Positions 26,712-36,286 of a stretch of 64,000 bases of DNA are shown piece after piece. Position 1 is the stretch's first letter, and each line of letters opens with the position of its first letter. Both the position numbers and the translations under genes were made by a program. The DNA comes from Pseudoalteromonas piscicida (GTDB lineage Bacteria > Pseudomonadota > Gammaproteobacteria > Enterobacterales > Alteromonadaceae), in assembly GCF_002744175.1 (NCBI RefSeq), contig NZ_NKHF01000036.1:20699-84698 (forward strand), written 5' to 3'. The notes under the pieces were generated by a model that ran no database searches, was not told the origin of the DNA, and saw only the letters and a list, made by a program, of their open reading frames with translations.

Positions 26712-28815
26712 GACGGATCAACCAACTATTGTGAATTTGTTTGTTACGCTTAAAATCTGGTGACAAAGTCTGCGATGAATACTCTTCGGCTGTAAGCCCG
26801 AGTGCCGCAAGACCGATATCATCGATTTTAAAGCCGCGTTTATTGTTGGAAAATAGTAACACCCCATTTGGTGCCAATATTTTTTTCACCCAGCCAAATA
26901 ACTTTAAATGATCTCTTTGTACATCAAACGCATCAGACATACGCTTTGAGTTTGAAAACGTTGGTGGATCTAAAAAGATCAAGTCATATTGACCCACTGC
27001 TCTTTCTAGCCACTTTAGGCAATCGGCTTGCTCGAATCTAAACCGTGGATTCTTCAAGCCATTCAGCTCAAAGTTTTCTTCTGCCCATTTTAGATATGTT
27101 TTTGACATATCCACAGTTGTTACAGACTTAGCCCCACCAACAGCAGCGTGTACAGATGCACTACCAGTATAGGCAAATAGGTTTAATACCCGCTTGTCTT
27201 TAGCATGTTGTTGAATAAATTTACGCGCTAAGCGGTGATCTAGGAATAGTCCGGTATCAAGGTAATCATAGAGATTAACCTTGAACTTAGCGCCATACTC
27301 TTCAACAATTTCGGTGCGATTTTGCTTGTCTAGGGCTTTGTACTGCTCTTGGCCCTTTTGCCGTTTTCTTACCTTCACGGCAATATTAAGCGGGTCGATA
27401 TTCAGCTGCTGAGCCGTAAGCGTGATCACATCCTGCAAACGCTTCTGCGCGACGGTATCATCGATTTCTTTCGGCGCTTTATATTCAAAAATAACAGCAC
27501 TATCGTTATAAACATCCACGGCTACGTTATATTCTGGAATATCCGCATCGTATACGCGATAGGCCGTAACGTTTTCTTTCTTCAGCCACGATTTTAGGCT
27601 CTGAACGTTTTTCTTAAGGCGGTTACCAAATGCGCTCGACCCTTCAAAGTTCAAACCGCTGCTCTGTTTATTTTGCTGCACTTGCATTTCATTCATTTCA
27701 TACAAGTTAAGCAAGACATCTAGCGGGCCATTTTTAAACTTATAAGACTTTTTACGTGCAAGCTTCAATACTTTGAGGAGGCTTTCTTCACTGGCTAGCA
27801 GTGCAAGGTTCCAGTCCTTATAATGCTTTTTGAAAGCGATACCCATGTTGCGATAGAGCGTGATGATCTCTGCCATTCCACCAAGACGCTCACCATAAGG
27901 CAAGTTACTCAACACAGTACCAGGACGTTTAGCGGCAAGGCTAAGCTGATTGGCATCTTCAAATTTAAACTTAATATGTGACTCAAGCCCTGCTCGCTTA
28001 GCGTTTCGCTCAGCGATGGCTAATACACGCTCGTCTATATCGCTGCCAATTAGCCAAAGGTTTTTCTGCTCAGGTTGCACATTCAGTTGAGATTTTAGCT
28101 CAGCAAACTTACTTTCTCGGAAGCTAGGCAGACGCTTAAATGCAAAGTCTTTGTTTAGGTTGGTTGGCAAACCAAGTGCCATTGAAGCGGCTTCAATTAA
28201 CAGCGTTCCTGAACCGCAGCAAGGATCGAATAATGGTTTATTGGTATCTTCAAGCCAACCGCTTCGTTTCACCAACGCGGCGGCTAAGTGCTCACGGATA
28301 GGCGCCTTACCTTGCTTGTCACGGTAGCCTCTATCCGATAAACGAGGACCTGAGAAGTCAATATACAGTGCACAACCTTGCTTTGTTAGTTTTGCAATAA
28401 TACGAATGTCTGGCGTTTGCTTATCCACATCTGGGCGCTGCTCAAACAGGTCATTAAAATAATCAACAATACCGTCTTTTACGACTAGGCCTGAGAATTG
28501 AGTATTCTTTAACGCATTGTTGGTACCATTAAACTCTACTGCGAACGTTTGCTTTGGACTAAACCAGTCTTGCCAAGCTTGAAAGCGCACAAATTTGTAT
28601 AATGAGTCTTTGTCATTTACTTCTGGCTTGTCATCGATCAACAACATCACACGTGTTGCAAATCGCGTCATCATACAAAACTTTTGTACGTCTAAGTTAG
28701 CTCCAGTGAACTTTACAGAACCAACCGTTTGCTTATTAATTTCAAAGCCAAACTCGATTAATTCTTCTACCAGTAACTGTTCTACACCAATAGATGTCAA
28801 TGCGATAAATTGCAA
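26704..28815 (-). CDS. rlmL: 23S rRNA m2G2445/m7G2069 methyltransferase RlmKL
   Basis: 703 residues, a fusion of two methyltransferases as in E. coli (702). An N-terminal THUMP domain (about 50-155) is followed by the RlmL domain with FDPCCGSGTLLIEA and SNLPYGERL, then the RlmK domain with LNLFAYTGSASVHAA and FLDPPTFSNSKRM. It modifies two positions of 23S rRNA during 50S assembly. The glutaredoxin-like gene and uup follow. Confidence 0.97.
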   Translation of the reverse strand: MQFIALTSIGVEQLLVEELIEFGFEINKQTVGSVKFTGANLDVQKFCMMTRFATRVMLLIDDKPEVNDKDSLYKFVRFQAWQDWFSPKQTFAVEFNGTNNALKNTQFSGLVVKDGIVDYFNDLFEQRPDVDKQTPDIRIIAKLTKQGCALYIDFSGPRLSDRGYRDKQGKAPIREHLAAALVKRSGWLEDTNKPLFDPCCGSGTLLIEAASMALGLPTNLNKDFAFKRLPSFRESKFAELKSQLNVQPEQKNLWLIGSDIDERVLAIAERNAKRAGLESHIKFKFEDANQLSLAAKRPGTVLSNLPYGERLGGMAEIITLYRNMGIAFKKHYKDWNLALLASEESLLKVLKLARKKSYKFKNGPLDVLLNLYEMNEMQVQQNKQSSGLNFEGSSAFGNRLKKNVQSLKSWLKKENVTAYRVYDADIPEYNVAVDVYNDSAVIFEYKAPKEIDDTVAQKRLQDVITLTAQQLNIDPLNIAVKVRKRQKGQEQYKALDKQNRTEIVEEYGAKFKVNLYDYLDTGLFLDHRLARKFIQQHAKDKRVLNLFAYTGSASVHAAVGGAKSVTTVDMSKTYLKWAEENFELNGLKNPRFRFEQADCLKWLERAVGQYDLIFLDPPTFSNSKRMSDAFDVQRDHLKLFGWVKKILAPNGVLLFSNNKRGFKIDDIGLAALGLTAEEYSSQTLSPDFKRNKQIHNSWLIRHD

Positions 28816-28902
28816 TTTGAATACCCTTAAATTTCAACTGGGCGCAGTATAACACACAAGTTATCGTTAGTTATTAGTTGGCTTTGGTTGGATGAAGATT
28901 AA

Positions 28903-29292
28903 TTACGATAAAAAGTTAATAAAATTCAGAAAATCAAGCTTGTTTAACGCATCTACCTCAGTACTAATTCGTGGATAGTTTTGTAGCAGGCTTTGCAACT
29001 CTCCAGCTTCAAACCATACACCAGCACAGCAGGTGCATTCACGAAAGGCAGCACTGGCAAGGGTATAGCCTTTGAGCTGGTTGCCATCATCTGGGCATGA
29101 TTGAGCCGTCATCTCCTCAGCTGGTGTTCGCGCAGCAAGAAAATCGGTATAAGAAAAACGATAAGTGTGCTGAATAGACTCTACAAATTTACGCGGCAGC
29201 CAAAGCATGTCACAGGTCGAACATTGATAACCACAGTGGCCTTCCGCTTCGGTATAAATCATCGGTGATGTGTTGTCACAAAGACAGTTCAT
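28903..29292 (-). CDS. TFIIB-type zinc-ribbon protein
   Basis: 129 residues from the ATG at 29292, chosen because AGGGAAC precedes it. Two short cysteine knuckles are visible: YQCSTCDMLWLPRKFVE (about 24-40) and RECTCCAGVWFEAGELQSLL (about 91-110), the latter typical of the zf-TFIIB (transcription-factor zinc-finger) family. An N-terminal CLC pair may complete the first site. The role is unknown; zinc binding is inferred. It is followed on the same strand by rlmKL after 87 bp. Confidence 0.8.
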   Translation of the reverse strand: MNCLCDNTSPMIYTEAEGHCGYQCSTCDMLWLPRKFVESIQHTYRFSYTDFLAARTPAEEMTAQSCPDDGNQLKGYTLASAAFRECTCCAGVWFEAGELQSLLQNYPRISTEVDALNKLDFLNFINFLS

Positions 29293-29347
29293 TTTGTTCC
29301 CTAAAATCACTAAAAGTAGCACTTTTGGGTACAGCGTAACACATCAA

Positions 29348-29396
29348 TAGAGAATGAAATAGCATACTAGCGTCGCTAAAAATACATTTGGTATAA
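29348..29396 (-). repeat. Dispersed repeat, truncated copy
   Basis: About 49 bp matching the reverse complement of the long copy: GAATGAAATAGCATAC, then AGCGTCGCTAAAAAT, then the terminal CATTTGGTATAA. The opposite terminus is missing. It lies in the gap between zapC and the zinc-ribbon gene and touches no coding sequence. Confidence 0.65.
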
Positions 29397-29439
29397 GACA
29401 ACATGGTATCTGTCAAACGGGGCTTTGGCTAAGTATAAG

Positions 29440-29967
29440 CTATGCGCTTTGGTGTAGTCGGTGTGAAAATACCAACGGGGCTAAACGATCGTTAAGAACT
29501 CTAATTGCTTGAAACTGTTCCAATTCGATACCTTCATCAAGTGTAAACTGCTCATTTAGATTCAAACAAAGACTCGTTTGGCCGTCATGTTCAATGATTA
29601 AGAATTCGCCTTTACTCAGCTTTGAATTCAAACATACCACGGCTTCGCTCACAGGTTCACCGCCATGATAAGATTTGAAAAACCAGCTTTTGGCTTGCAT
29701 AGGTTGTAAGTGGAATTTTGCTGCTGTGGCATTTAGTGCAATTTGACAGCACTGTGGGTCATTCCAAACGGAAAATCCGCAGAGATAATCAAACACATTT
29801 TGGTAAAATTCGGCTTCGCTGAGGCTAAAATTTGGACTTGATGCAGAATCTTCCGTGAGGTGTCGAATTCGAAAAGGCGTGCAAAGCTGAAGCTCGTCAC
29901 CCAAATCAATTAACAACCTGTTTCTTTGCTCGCAGCGTATCCATTGCCACTCTTTTGAAGCTTGCAA
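29440..29967 (-). CDS. zapC: Cell division protein ZapC
   Basis: 175 residues from a TTG at 29967, chosen because GGGAG lies 7 bp before it and the N-terminus then aligns with E. coli ZapC; a TTG seven codons upstream lacks a ribosome-binding site. Recognisable features are WQWIRCEQRNRLLIDL near the start, KSWFFKSY in the middle, and IRVLNDRLAPLV near the end. ZapC binds FtsZ and promotes Z-ring bundling. Its place next to pyrD is the same as in E. coli, which supports the call. Confidence 0.88.
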   Translation of the reverse strand: MQASKEWQWIRCEQRNRLLIDLGDELQLCTPFRIRHLTEDSASSPNFSLSEAEFYQNVFDYLCGFSVWNDPQCCQIALNATAAKFHLQPMQAKSWFFKSYHGGEPVSEAVVCLNSKLSKGEFLIIEHDGQTSLCLNLNEQFTLDEGIELEQFQAIRVLNDRLAPLVFSHRLHQSA

Positions 29968-30010
29968 AACTTCTCTCCCACAAACCAATTAGCCTAAACC
30001 AGTAAGTGGG

Positions 30011-30038
30011 AGTATAACGCGAAAAACGCAATGATGAA
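30011..30038 (-). promoter_or_regulatory. Candidate zapC promoter
   Basis: On the minus strand TTCATC (30033-30038) and TATACT (30011-30016) are separated by 16 bp, about 45 bp before the proposed start. Confidence 0.4.
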
Positions 30039-30112
30039 ATTTTTTATAATAACGTTTTGTTTTGGATCATTTTGTTATATAAACGATCCTTATAAGGACG
30101 AAACGATCCTTT

Positions 30113-31099
30113 TCACCAGCGCTGGCCTTCATAAATAAAGCCCGTGTACACTTGCACTAAATCAGCGCCGGCTGCAAACTTCTCTTTCGCAGACTCCGCA
30201 CTGTCAATACCACCCACACCAATAATCGGCAGCTTACCTTCGGTAATTCGCTTTAACTCGCTGACAACGTGCGTCGATTTTTCACGAACAGGTCGACCAG
30301 AAAGTCCGCCAGCTTCATTGCCATACTCTAGATTTTCAACTGCATCACGGGCTAATGTTGTATTAGTTGCAATAACACCGTCAATACGATTATTCGTTAA
30401 CGACTCAGCAATTTGGGTTAACTGAACACCATCAACATCTGGCGCGATCTTGACTAACATAGGGACTGATTTATTATGTTTGGCGATCAGATCCATTTGT
30501 TCATTTTTCAAACTTTGTAATAGATCATCTAATGCTTCACCGTATTGCAAGTCTCTTAGACCCGGTGTATTTGGTGACGAGATATTTACGGTAATATACG
30601 AAGCATGTTCAAAGACTTTTCTCATACAGTGAATGTAGTCATCTTTACCTTGCTCATTTGGCGTATCTTTATTTTTACCAATATTGATCCCTAAGATCCC
30701 ATTGTATTTTGCAGCTTTTACATTGTTAACTAGGTAATCGACACCCTTGTTATTAAAGCCCATTCTATTAATGATCGCATTTGCTTCTGGTAACCGGAAA
30801 ATTCTCGGTTTGTCGTTACCCGCTTGCGGCCTCGGTGTCACAGTACCAACTTCAATAAAGCCAAAGCCCATTTGTGCAAATGCATCGATGCATTCTGCAT
30901 TTTTATCTAGGCCTGCCGCTAAGCCAACGGGGTTTTTAAACTCCAAGCCTAAAAAATTAACTGGCTTATCTTGTACTGATTGAGACCATGCAAGGCTCAT
31001 TGGCGTATTGGCAAAACGACGCAGATTGCCTAAAGCAAAGTCGTGCGCCCACTCGGCATCTTTGTTAAACATAAAACGACGCGCAAGATCGTAAAACAT
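30113..31099 (-). CDS. pyrD: Dihydroorotate dehydrogenase (quinone), C-terminus frameshifted
   Basis: 328 residues as read, of the membrane-associated class 2 enzyme that makes orotate in pyrimidine synthesis. The FMN-binding motifs [26 protein letters not shown] and GVGGIDSAE are intact. The protein ends abruptly with YEGQRW-stop. Adding one base in the Gly codon at 30125-30127 gives [13 protein letters not shown] and a TAA at 30090-30092, a total of 336 residues, exactly the E. coli length and the expected C-terminal helix. So a single base has been lost, by mutation or by sequencing error. Most of the enzyme is unaffected and may still be active. Confidence 0.93.
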   Translation of the reverse strand: MFYDLARRFMFNKDAEWAHDFALGNLRRFANTPMSLAWSQSVQDKPVNFLGLEFKNPVGLAAGLDKNAECIDAFAQMGFGFIEVGTVTPRPQAGNDKPRIFRLPEANAIINRMGFNNKGVDYLVNNVKAAKYNGILGINIGKNKDTPNEQGKDDYIHCMRKVFEHASYITVNISSPNTPGLRDLQYGEALDDLLQSLKNEQMDLIAKHNKSVPMLVKIAPDVDGVQLTQIAESLTNNRIDGVIATNTTLARDAVENLEYGNEAGGLSGRPVREKSTHVVSELKRITEGKLPIIGVGGIDSAESAKEKFAAGADLVQVYTGFIYEGQRW

Positions 31100-31131
31100 G
31101 GTAGCTCCTCAGTATTGGTAACGTAATCGAC

Positions 31132-31165
31132 TTAGCTAAAGTCACCTTAACGTGACTTTAGCTAA
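31132..31165 (-). promoter_or_regulatory. 14-bp perfect dyad in the pyrD leader
   Basis: TTAGCTAAAGTCAC at 31132-31145 pairs perfectly with 31152-31165 across a 6-nt loop. It lies 33 bp upstream of the pyrD ATG. There is no T tract after it on the minus strand, so it is not a simple terminator. It may be an operator or a leader hairpin controlling pyrD. Confidence 0.55.
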
Positions 31166-31190
31166 ATGGATTATGTCTATTCTGTTAGAC

Positions 31191-31221
31191 AAAAAAATAC
31201 CCCAGTCAAAGCTGGGGTATT
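31191..31221 (-). terminator. Terminator after the NAD-glutamate dehydrogenase gene
   Basis: AATACCCCAG at 31196-31205 and its complement at 31212-31221 form a 10-bp stem, followed on the minus strand by seven T residues. Confidence 0.92.
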
Positions 31222-31236
31222 GTAGCGATTTCTAGA

Positions 31237-34200
31237 TTATTTGGAAGTGTCACAGTTGTGGCTTAGCAACATTAGCTCACGAAGTGCAACTGAGAACTTC
31301 GCAAAGTCATGGCTTTGTGACGTCTTAAACTCAGTTAGCATTTGCTGCCAACGGTGCAACAAGCCAGCTTGCTTATCCATCCATTGTTCTATTTGTTGGT
31401 CGATATCACTGTCATCACCGGCAAAGCTGTTCAGAACTACTTCCGATAACGAACGTTGCTGCCAATCGAGCTCTTCACGGTATGAAGCACGAGCAAGTGC
31501 TTGCCAGTGGTTCGCTACTGGTTGCGCAGTGATTTGATCAAGGAACCAGTGAAGGCCCATGTTCGCACCCAGTTTGAAGTAAGTGTTAGACACCACACCA
31601 ATCTTGCGACCAGAGCTGTTTGCTACTTCCGCTAAGTCCATCACAGAGAACAAGCTTGAAAGTGACACGATACGAAGCGCGATTTCAGCAGGTACACCTT
31701 GCGACTCTAAATCACGCGCTTTATCTACGATTTGCTCACTTTCGTTTGCAACCATGTAGTTGTGTAGATTTGCACTTAAATCTTTAAATGTTGGTGCAAA
31801 GAACGTAATGGTTTGCTCAATATTTTGAGACTTATCACGGTGGCGCAAGAACCAACGCGTAGCACGGCGAACCGTACGACGTAATTGATATAGCATTTCC
31901 GTTTGTACTGCCGCTGGGATCTTATTGTCTAAAGCAGAGATCGCAGACCATGTTTCTTTCATCTCGAAGATTGCGCTTGCAATAGAGTAACAAATGGCAA
32001 TTTCCGCGTCCGTTGCACCTGTTTCTTCATGCATACGAACCATAAAGTTTAGACCCATATCGTTGACGATATTGTTTGCAAGTTTAGTCGCAATGATCTC
32101 TTTACGTAGCGGATGGTTATCCATCGCAGCATTAAAGCGCTCACGTAGTGGTAACGGGAATGAGTTCACTAGAAGTTGACGGTAATATGGGTTTTCTGAA
32201 ATCTCATCAACCACTAACGTCTCTTTCAATACCATTTTAGAATAAGAAACCAACACCGACAGCTCAGGACGAGTTAAGTCTTTTCCTGCCGCTGCACGTT
32301 CTGCTAGCTCTTCGTCAGTAGGTAAGAACTCGATGGCACGGTTCAGCTTGCCTTCTTTTTCAAGTGCATGAATAAAGCGTACTTTTTCTTTAAGTGTTGC
32401 TGGGCCTTTAGACTTAGTAATTGAAAGCGTATGCGTTTGACGATAACAATCTTTCAGTACCAGCTCAGAGACTTCACCTGTCATCGAGTAAAGTAATTCA
32501 TCACGCTGTTTCTTCGTCAGATCACCTTCAGCAACTAACCCGTTAAGTAGGATCTTGATGTTAACTTCATTGTCCGAACAAGCCACACCACCAACGTTGT
32601 CGATGAAGTCTGTATTGATACGGCCGCCGTTTGAAGCAAACTCAATACGACCTAACTGCGTCGCACCTAAGTTACCACCTTCACCAAAGATTCTGGCACC
32701 TAGCTCACCACCATTGATACGCAATGCATCATTCGCGCGGTCACCTACTTCTGCATCTGTTTCTGATTTAGACTTGATGTATGTACCAATGCCGCCGTTC
32801 CAAAGTAGGTCCACTGGCATTTTTAATACGGCTTTAATCAGCTCATTCGGTGTCATACTAGACTTTTTAGTGCCAAGCATTTTCTTCATCTCTGTGCTCA
32901 GCGTAATTGCTTTTGCTGCACGAGAGAAAATACCACCGCCTTCAGAGATAAGCTCTTTGTTGTAGTCTTCCCAGCTCGAACGAGGCAGGTTAAACAGACG
33001 TTCACGCTCAACATAAGAACTTGCCGCATCAGGGTTTGGATCGATAAAGATATGCATGTGGTTAAATGCAGCTTGCAGACGAATATGCTTTGATAGCAAC
33101 ATACCGTTACCAAATACGTCACCCCCCATGTCGCCAATACCAACCGCAGTAAAGTCAGTAGTTTGACAGTCGATGTCCATTTCGCGGAAGTGGCGCTTAA
33201 CAGATTCCCATGCACCTTTTGCGGTAATACCCATCTTCTTGTGGTCATAACCAATTGAACCACCAGAAGCAAACGCATCTCCCAACCAGAAGTTGTAAGA
33301 CTCAGCAATACCATTTGCAATATCAGAGAAAGTGGCGGTGCCTTTATCCGCTGCAACAACTAGGTATGGGTCATCTTCGTCATGGCGAACAACATCAACT
33401 GGCGGCACAATATCACCGTGTACAATGTTATCTGTGATATCTAATAAACCACGGATGAAGATCTTGTAACATTCTTGACCCTCTTTAAAGAAGGCTTCAC
33501 GCTCGCTTGGCAGTTGCTTACAAACAAAGCCACCTTTAGAGCCCACAGGAACGATAACGGTGTTCTTAACTTGCTGTGCCTTAACTAGGCCAAGCACTTC
33601 CGTACGGAAGTCTTCACGTCGGTCTGACCAACGTAAACCACCACGAGCTACTTTTCCGCCACGTAGGTGAACACCTTCTACACGTGGAGAGTACACGAAG
33701 ATCTCAAATGCAGGTAATGGCAATGGCATATCTGGCACTGCACTAGGCTGAATTTTGAATGATGTGTATGACTTGTTCGTACCATCGGCTTCTTTTTGGT
33801 AGAAGTTAGTACGTAGTGTCGCTTTGATCATATCAACGTACAAGCGGATGATACGGTCATCATCTAGGTTAGCTACATTTTCAAGCTCTTGGTAGATAGC
33901 ATCAACGACTTTTGCAAGTGCTTTTTCTGAGGCTGTTTTCTTGGGCGAAAACTTCTTAACGAACAGCTCAACAATCATTGCCGCAATGTGCGGGTAACGA
34001 TCGAACGTGTTTTCGATATAAGACTGCGAGAAAGTCACACCAATCTGGCGCATATATTTTGCATAGGCACGCAAGATTGAAGCTTCACGACCGGTTAAGC
34101 CACCCAGTAGTACCAGACGGTTAAAGCCATCATTTTCTAGACGGTTATTCCAAACGTTGGTTAATGCCGCACGGAAACGTGCTGAGACTTTATCAAAATC

Positions 34201-36075
34201 AGTGATCCCTTTGCTGTCGATAAGCATAGAGAAATCCATGATCCAGTTTACTTGGCCATCAGTAGTTTTCACCGCATATGGCGTTTCACCAATCACGCGT
34301 AGACCGAAGTTCTCAAGCATTGGCATCACGTCTGATAAGTGAATGGGTTCTGCCTTGTGGAATAAGCTTAGGCGAACTAGCTGCGACGTTGCCTCTTCTT
34401 GAGGTCTATAGAATAGCATCTCAAGCTTGTTATCATCATTAAGCTGCTCTAGCTTTTCAATATCAACTACTGCCGCACTTGGTAGCACTTGATCTTTGTA
34501 AGCTGACTGGAACGCATTGGTGTATTTACGGTTTAATTCATTACCGCGAGATTCACCCGCTCTTTCCAGCAATGCGCCTTGTAGCTTGTCTTCCCAAGTA
34601 CGAGCCGCTTCTACCAAGTTATTTTCAATTTCTTTCACGTTGTAATCTATGTTGTTGTCATCAACACGAACAATATAATGTGTACGTGCCAGTGTTGATT
34701 CAGAGAAAAAGGTTGTGAACTCTACTTTTTCGCTAGATTTAAATGCACGAGCGAGTAGCTGTTGAGTTTCACGACGTAACGCTGTGTTGTATCGCTCTCT
34801 CGGTACGTAAACCATACAAGAGAAGAAACGGCCATACACATCCTTACGAACAAACAAGCGACACATGTCACGTTCTTGTGTTTGCAGTACGCCCATCGCA
34901 ACTTCTAGAAGTTCGCTTTCGCGCGCTTGCACTAATTCGTCGCGCGGATAAGTCTCTAGAATATTCAATACGGCTTTGTATGCATGGGTGCCTTTTGCAA
35001 AGTCACACTGCTCCATAATGCGATTGATTTTACTCTTAAGCACTGGAACATCAGCTGCGCTGTTATTGTAAAAGCTAGATGAAAACAGACCGATAAAACG
35101 ATCTTCACCAATAACATTGCCTTCATCATCAAAACGCTTGATACCAACGTAATCAATGTACGCTGGTCTATGAACTCGTGAGAGTGAGTTTGTTTTCGTT
35201 AAGATCAATAAATTGTGGCTACGTGCTTCTTTACGAGCAACTTCAGGTAGCTCTGAAAGTAAACGGCTGTGGTCATCACCTGAATTTTTCATCAAGCCAA
35301 GGCTTGTGCCTTCAACAGGCTTTAATTCGTAGTCACCTTGAACCGGTGTTAGGTCGTATTGGCGATAACCCATAAAAGTAAAGTTGTCGCTAACAAGCCA
35401 GTCTAAAAATTCAACGGCTTCATTAACTTCATCTTTAGAACAACTATAATGACGTGTTGGCAGCTCTTTGCTTACACTCACCAATTTATCGCGAATTGGC
35501 TTCCAATCAGCAACCGCAACAGAGACGTCATTTAAGACAGATTCAAGTTCGGCCTTAAAGTCAGCAATTGCTGAATCATCTGTTTGTCTGTCAATTTCAA
35601 TGAAGAATACGGTCTTGGTCGACGTTGATTCTTGTTCTGCTTTTAAGTTAGAAACCGCGGTAATTACACCGGTATCATTGCGTTGTAACTTAAGTGGAGA
35701 ATGAAGTAATAGGTGAGAAACAATGTTTTTGCGATTCATCGCCATGCGCACTGAATCAACCAAAAACGGCATGTCTTTAGCAATTATCTCAACAATCGTG
35801 TGTGACGATTGCCATCCATCCTTCGCCACCTCAGGATTGAAAACACGAATGACGGCATCGTCAGACTTGTTTTTATCAAGGGCATTCCAAAGGCTTAATG
35901 CTGCGCCGTATAAGTCACTGTCGTTACGATTTGCCAAATCCTCTTTAGACATATTGCTGTACAAGGTTTTGGCAAACGTTTCGACAAGTGACACTTTGTC
36001 AGCATGGACTTTTTTATGGATAAGCTTACAGACGTTATCTAGGATAACAGAAGCTGTGCCTTCATTTTGTGTCAT
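31237..36075 (-). CDS. gdhB: Large NAD-dependent glutamate dehydrogenase (GDH-180 type)
   Basis: 1612 residues, in the range of the 180-kDa NAD-GDH class. It converts glutamate to 2-oxoglutarate and ammonia and so feeds the TCA cycle. A long N-terminal regulatory half (ACT-like segments, about 1-700) precedes the catalytic domain, with GGLRWSDRREDFRTEV and the lysine motif PVGSKGGF near residue 843, followed by the NAD-binding region (GVGIGDMGGDVFGNGM) and a helical C-terminal domain. It is a single gene with its own terminator. The 5' leader holds a long bulged stem (36129-36177). The symbol gdhB follows common usage for this class and is not certain. Confidence 0.96.
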   Translation of the reverse strand: MTQNEGTASVILDNVCKLIHKKVHADKVSLVETFAKTLYSNMSKEDLANRNDSDLYGAALSLWNALDKNKSDDAVIRVFNPEVAKDGWQSSHTIVEIIAKDMPFLVDSVRMAMNRKNIVSHLLLHSPLKLQRNDTGVITAVSNLKAEQESTSTKTVFFIEIDRQTDDSAIADFKAELESVLNDVSVAVADWKPIRDKLVSVSKELPTRHYSCSKDEVNEAVEFLDWLVSDNFTFMGYRQYDLTPVQGDYELKPVEGTSLGLMKNSGDDHSRLLSELPEVARKEARSHNLLILTKTNSLSRVHRPAYIDYVGIKRFDDEGNVIGEDRFIGLFSSSFYNNSAADVPVLKSKINRIMEQCDFAKGTHAYKAVLNILETYPRDELVQARESELLEVAMGVLQTQERDMCRLFVRKDVYGRFFSCMVYVPRERYNTALRRETQQLLARAFKSSEKVEFTTFFSESTLARTHYIVRVDDNNIDYNVKEIENNLVEAARTWEDKLQGALLERAGESRGNELNRKYTNAFQSAYKDQVLPSAAVVDIEKLEQLNDDNKLEMLFYRPQEEATSQLVRLSLFHKAEPIHLSDVMPMLENFGLRVIGETPYAVKTTDGQVNWIMDFSMLIDSKGITDFDKVSARFRAALTNVWNNRLENDGFNRLVLLGGLTGREASILRAYAKYMRQIGVTFSQSYIENTFDRYPHIAAMIVELFVKKFSPKKTASEKALAKVVDAIYQELENVANLDDDRIIRLYVDMIKATLRTNFYQKEADGTNKSYTSFKIQPSAVPDMPLPLPAFEIFVYSPRVEGVHLRGGKVARGGLRWSDRREDFRTEVLGLVKAQQVKNTVIVPVGSKGGFVCKQLPSEREAFFKEGQECYKIFIRGLLDITDNIVHGDIVPPVDVVRHDEDDPYLVVAADKGTATFSDIANGIAESYNFWLGDAFASGGSIGYDHKKMGITAKGAWESVKRHFREMDIDCQTTDFTAVGIGDMGGDVFGNGMLLSKHIRLQAAFNHMHIFIDPNPDAASSYVERERLFNLPRSSWEDYNKELISEGGGIFSRAAKAITLSTEMKKMLGTKKSSMTPNELIKAVLKMPVDLLWNGGIGTYIKSKSETDAEVGDRANDALRINGGELGARIFGEGGNLGATQLGRIEFASNGGRINTDFIDNVGGVACSDNEVNIKILLNGLVAEGDLTKKQRDELLYSMTGEVSELVLKDCYRQTHTLSITKSKGPATLKEKVRFIHALEKEGKLNRAIEFLPTDEELAERAAAGKDLTRPELSVLVSYSKMVLKETLVVDEISENPYYRQLLVNSFPLPLRERFNAAMDNHPLRKEIIATKLANNIVNDMGLNFMVRMHEETGATDAEIAICYSIASAIFEMKETWSAISALDNKIPAAVQTEMLYQLRRTVRRATRWFLRHRDKSQNIEQTITFFAPTFKDLSANLHNYMVANESEQIVDKARDLESQGVPAEIALRIVSLSSLFSVMDLAEVANSSGRKIGVVSNTYFKLGANMGLHWFLDQITAQPVANHWQALARASYREELDWQQRSLSEVVLNSFAGDDSDIDQQIEQWMDKQAGLLHRWQQMLTEFKTSQSHDFAKFSVALRELMLLSHNCDTSK

Positions 36076-36128
36076 TATGTGTTCCTTAATCTATACCACC
36101 TTTGAACGGTAGATTATTTGTACAGCCA

Positions 36129-36177
36129 TTTATTAGCGTGGAGTCAGGTAAATTCTAACCTTTCTGACGCTAATAAA
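36129..36177 (-). promoter_or_regulatory. Bulged stem-loop in the glutamate dehydrogenase leader
   Basis: TTTATTAGCG at 36129-36138 pairs with 36168-36177. Inside, TCAG/CTGA and GGT/ACC extend the stem past a TGGAG bulge. It lies 54 bp upstream of the gene start. No T tract; a leader structure or operator. Confidence 0.45.
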
Positions 36178-36286
36178 CAGCCTTTTTGACGAAAACATTT
36201 CAAGCTTTTCAGCTGTTTGCTGTTCTATTCACAAAAAATAGATATAAATCGCCAATACCAAATAAAAAGGAGCACAATTATTCACA

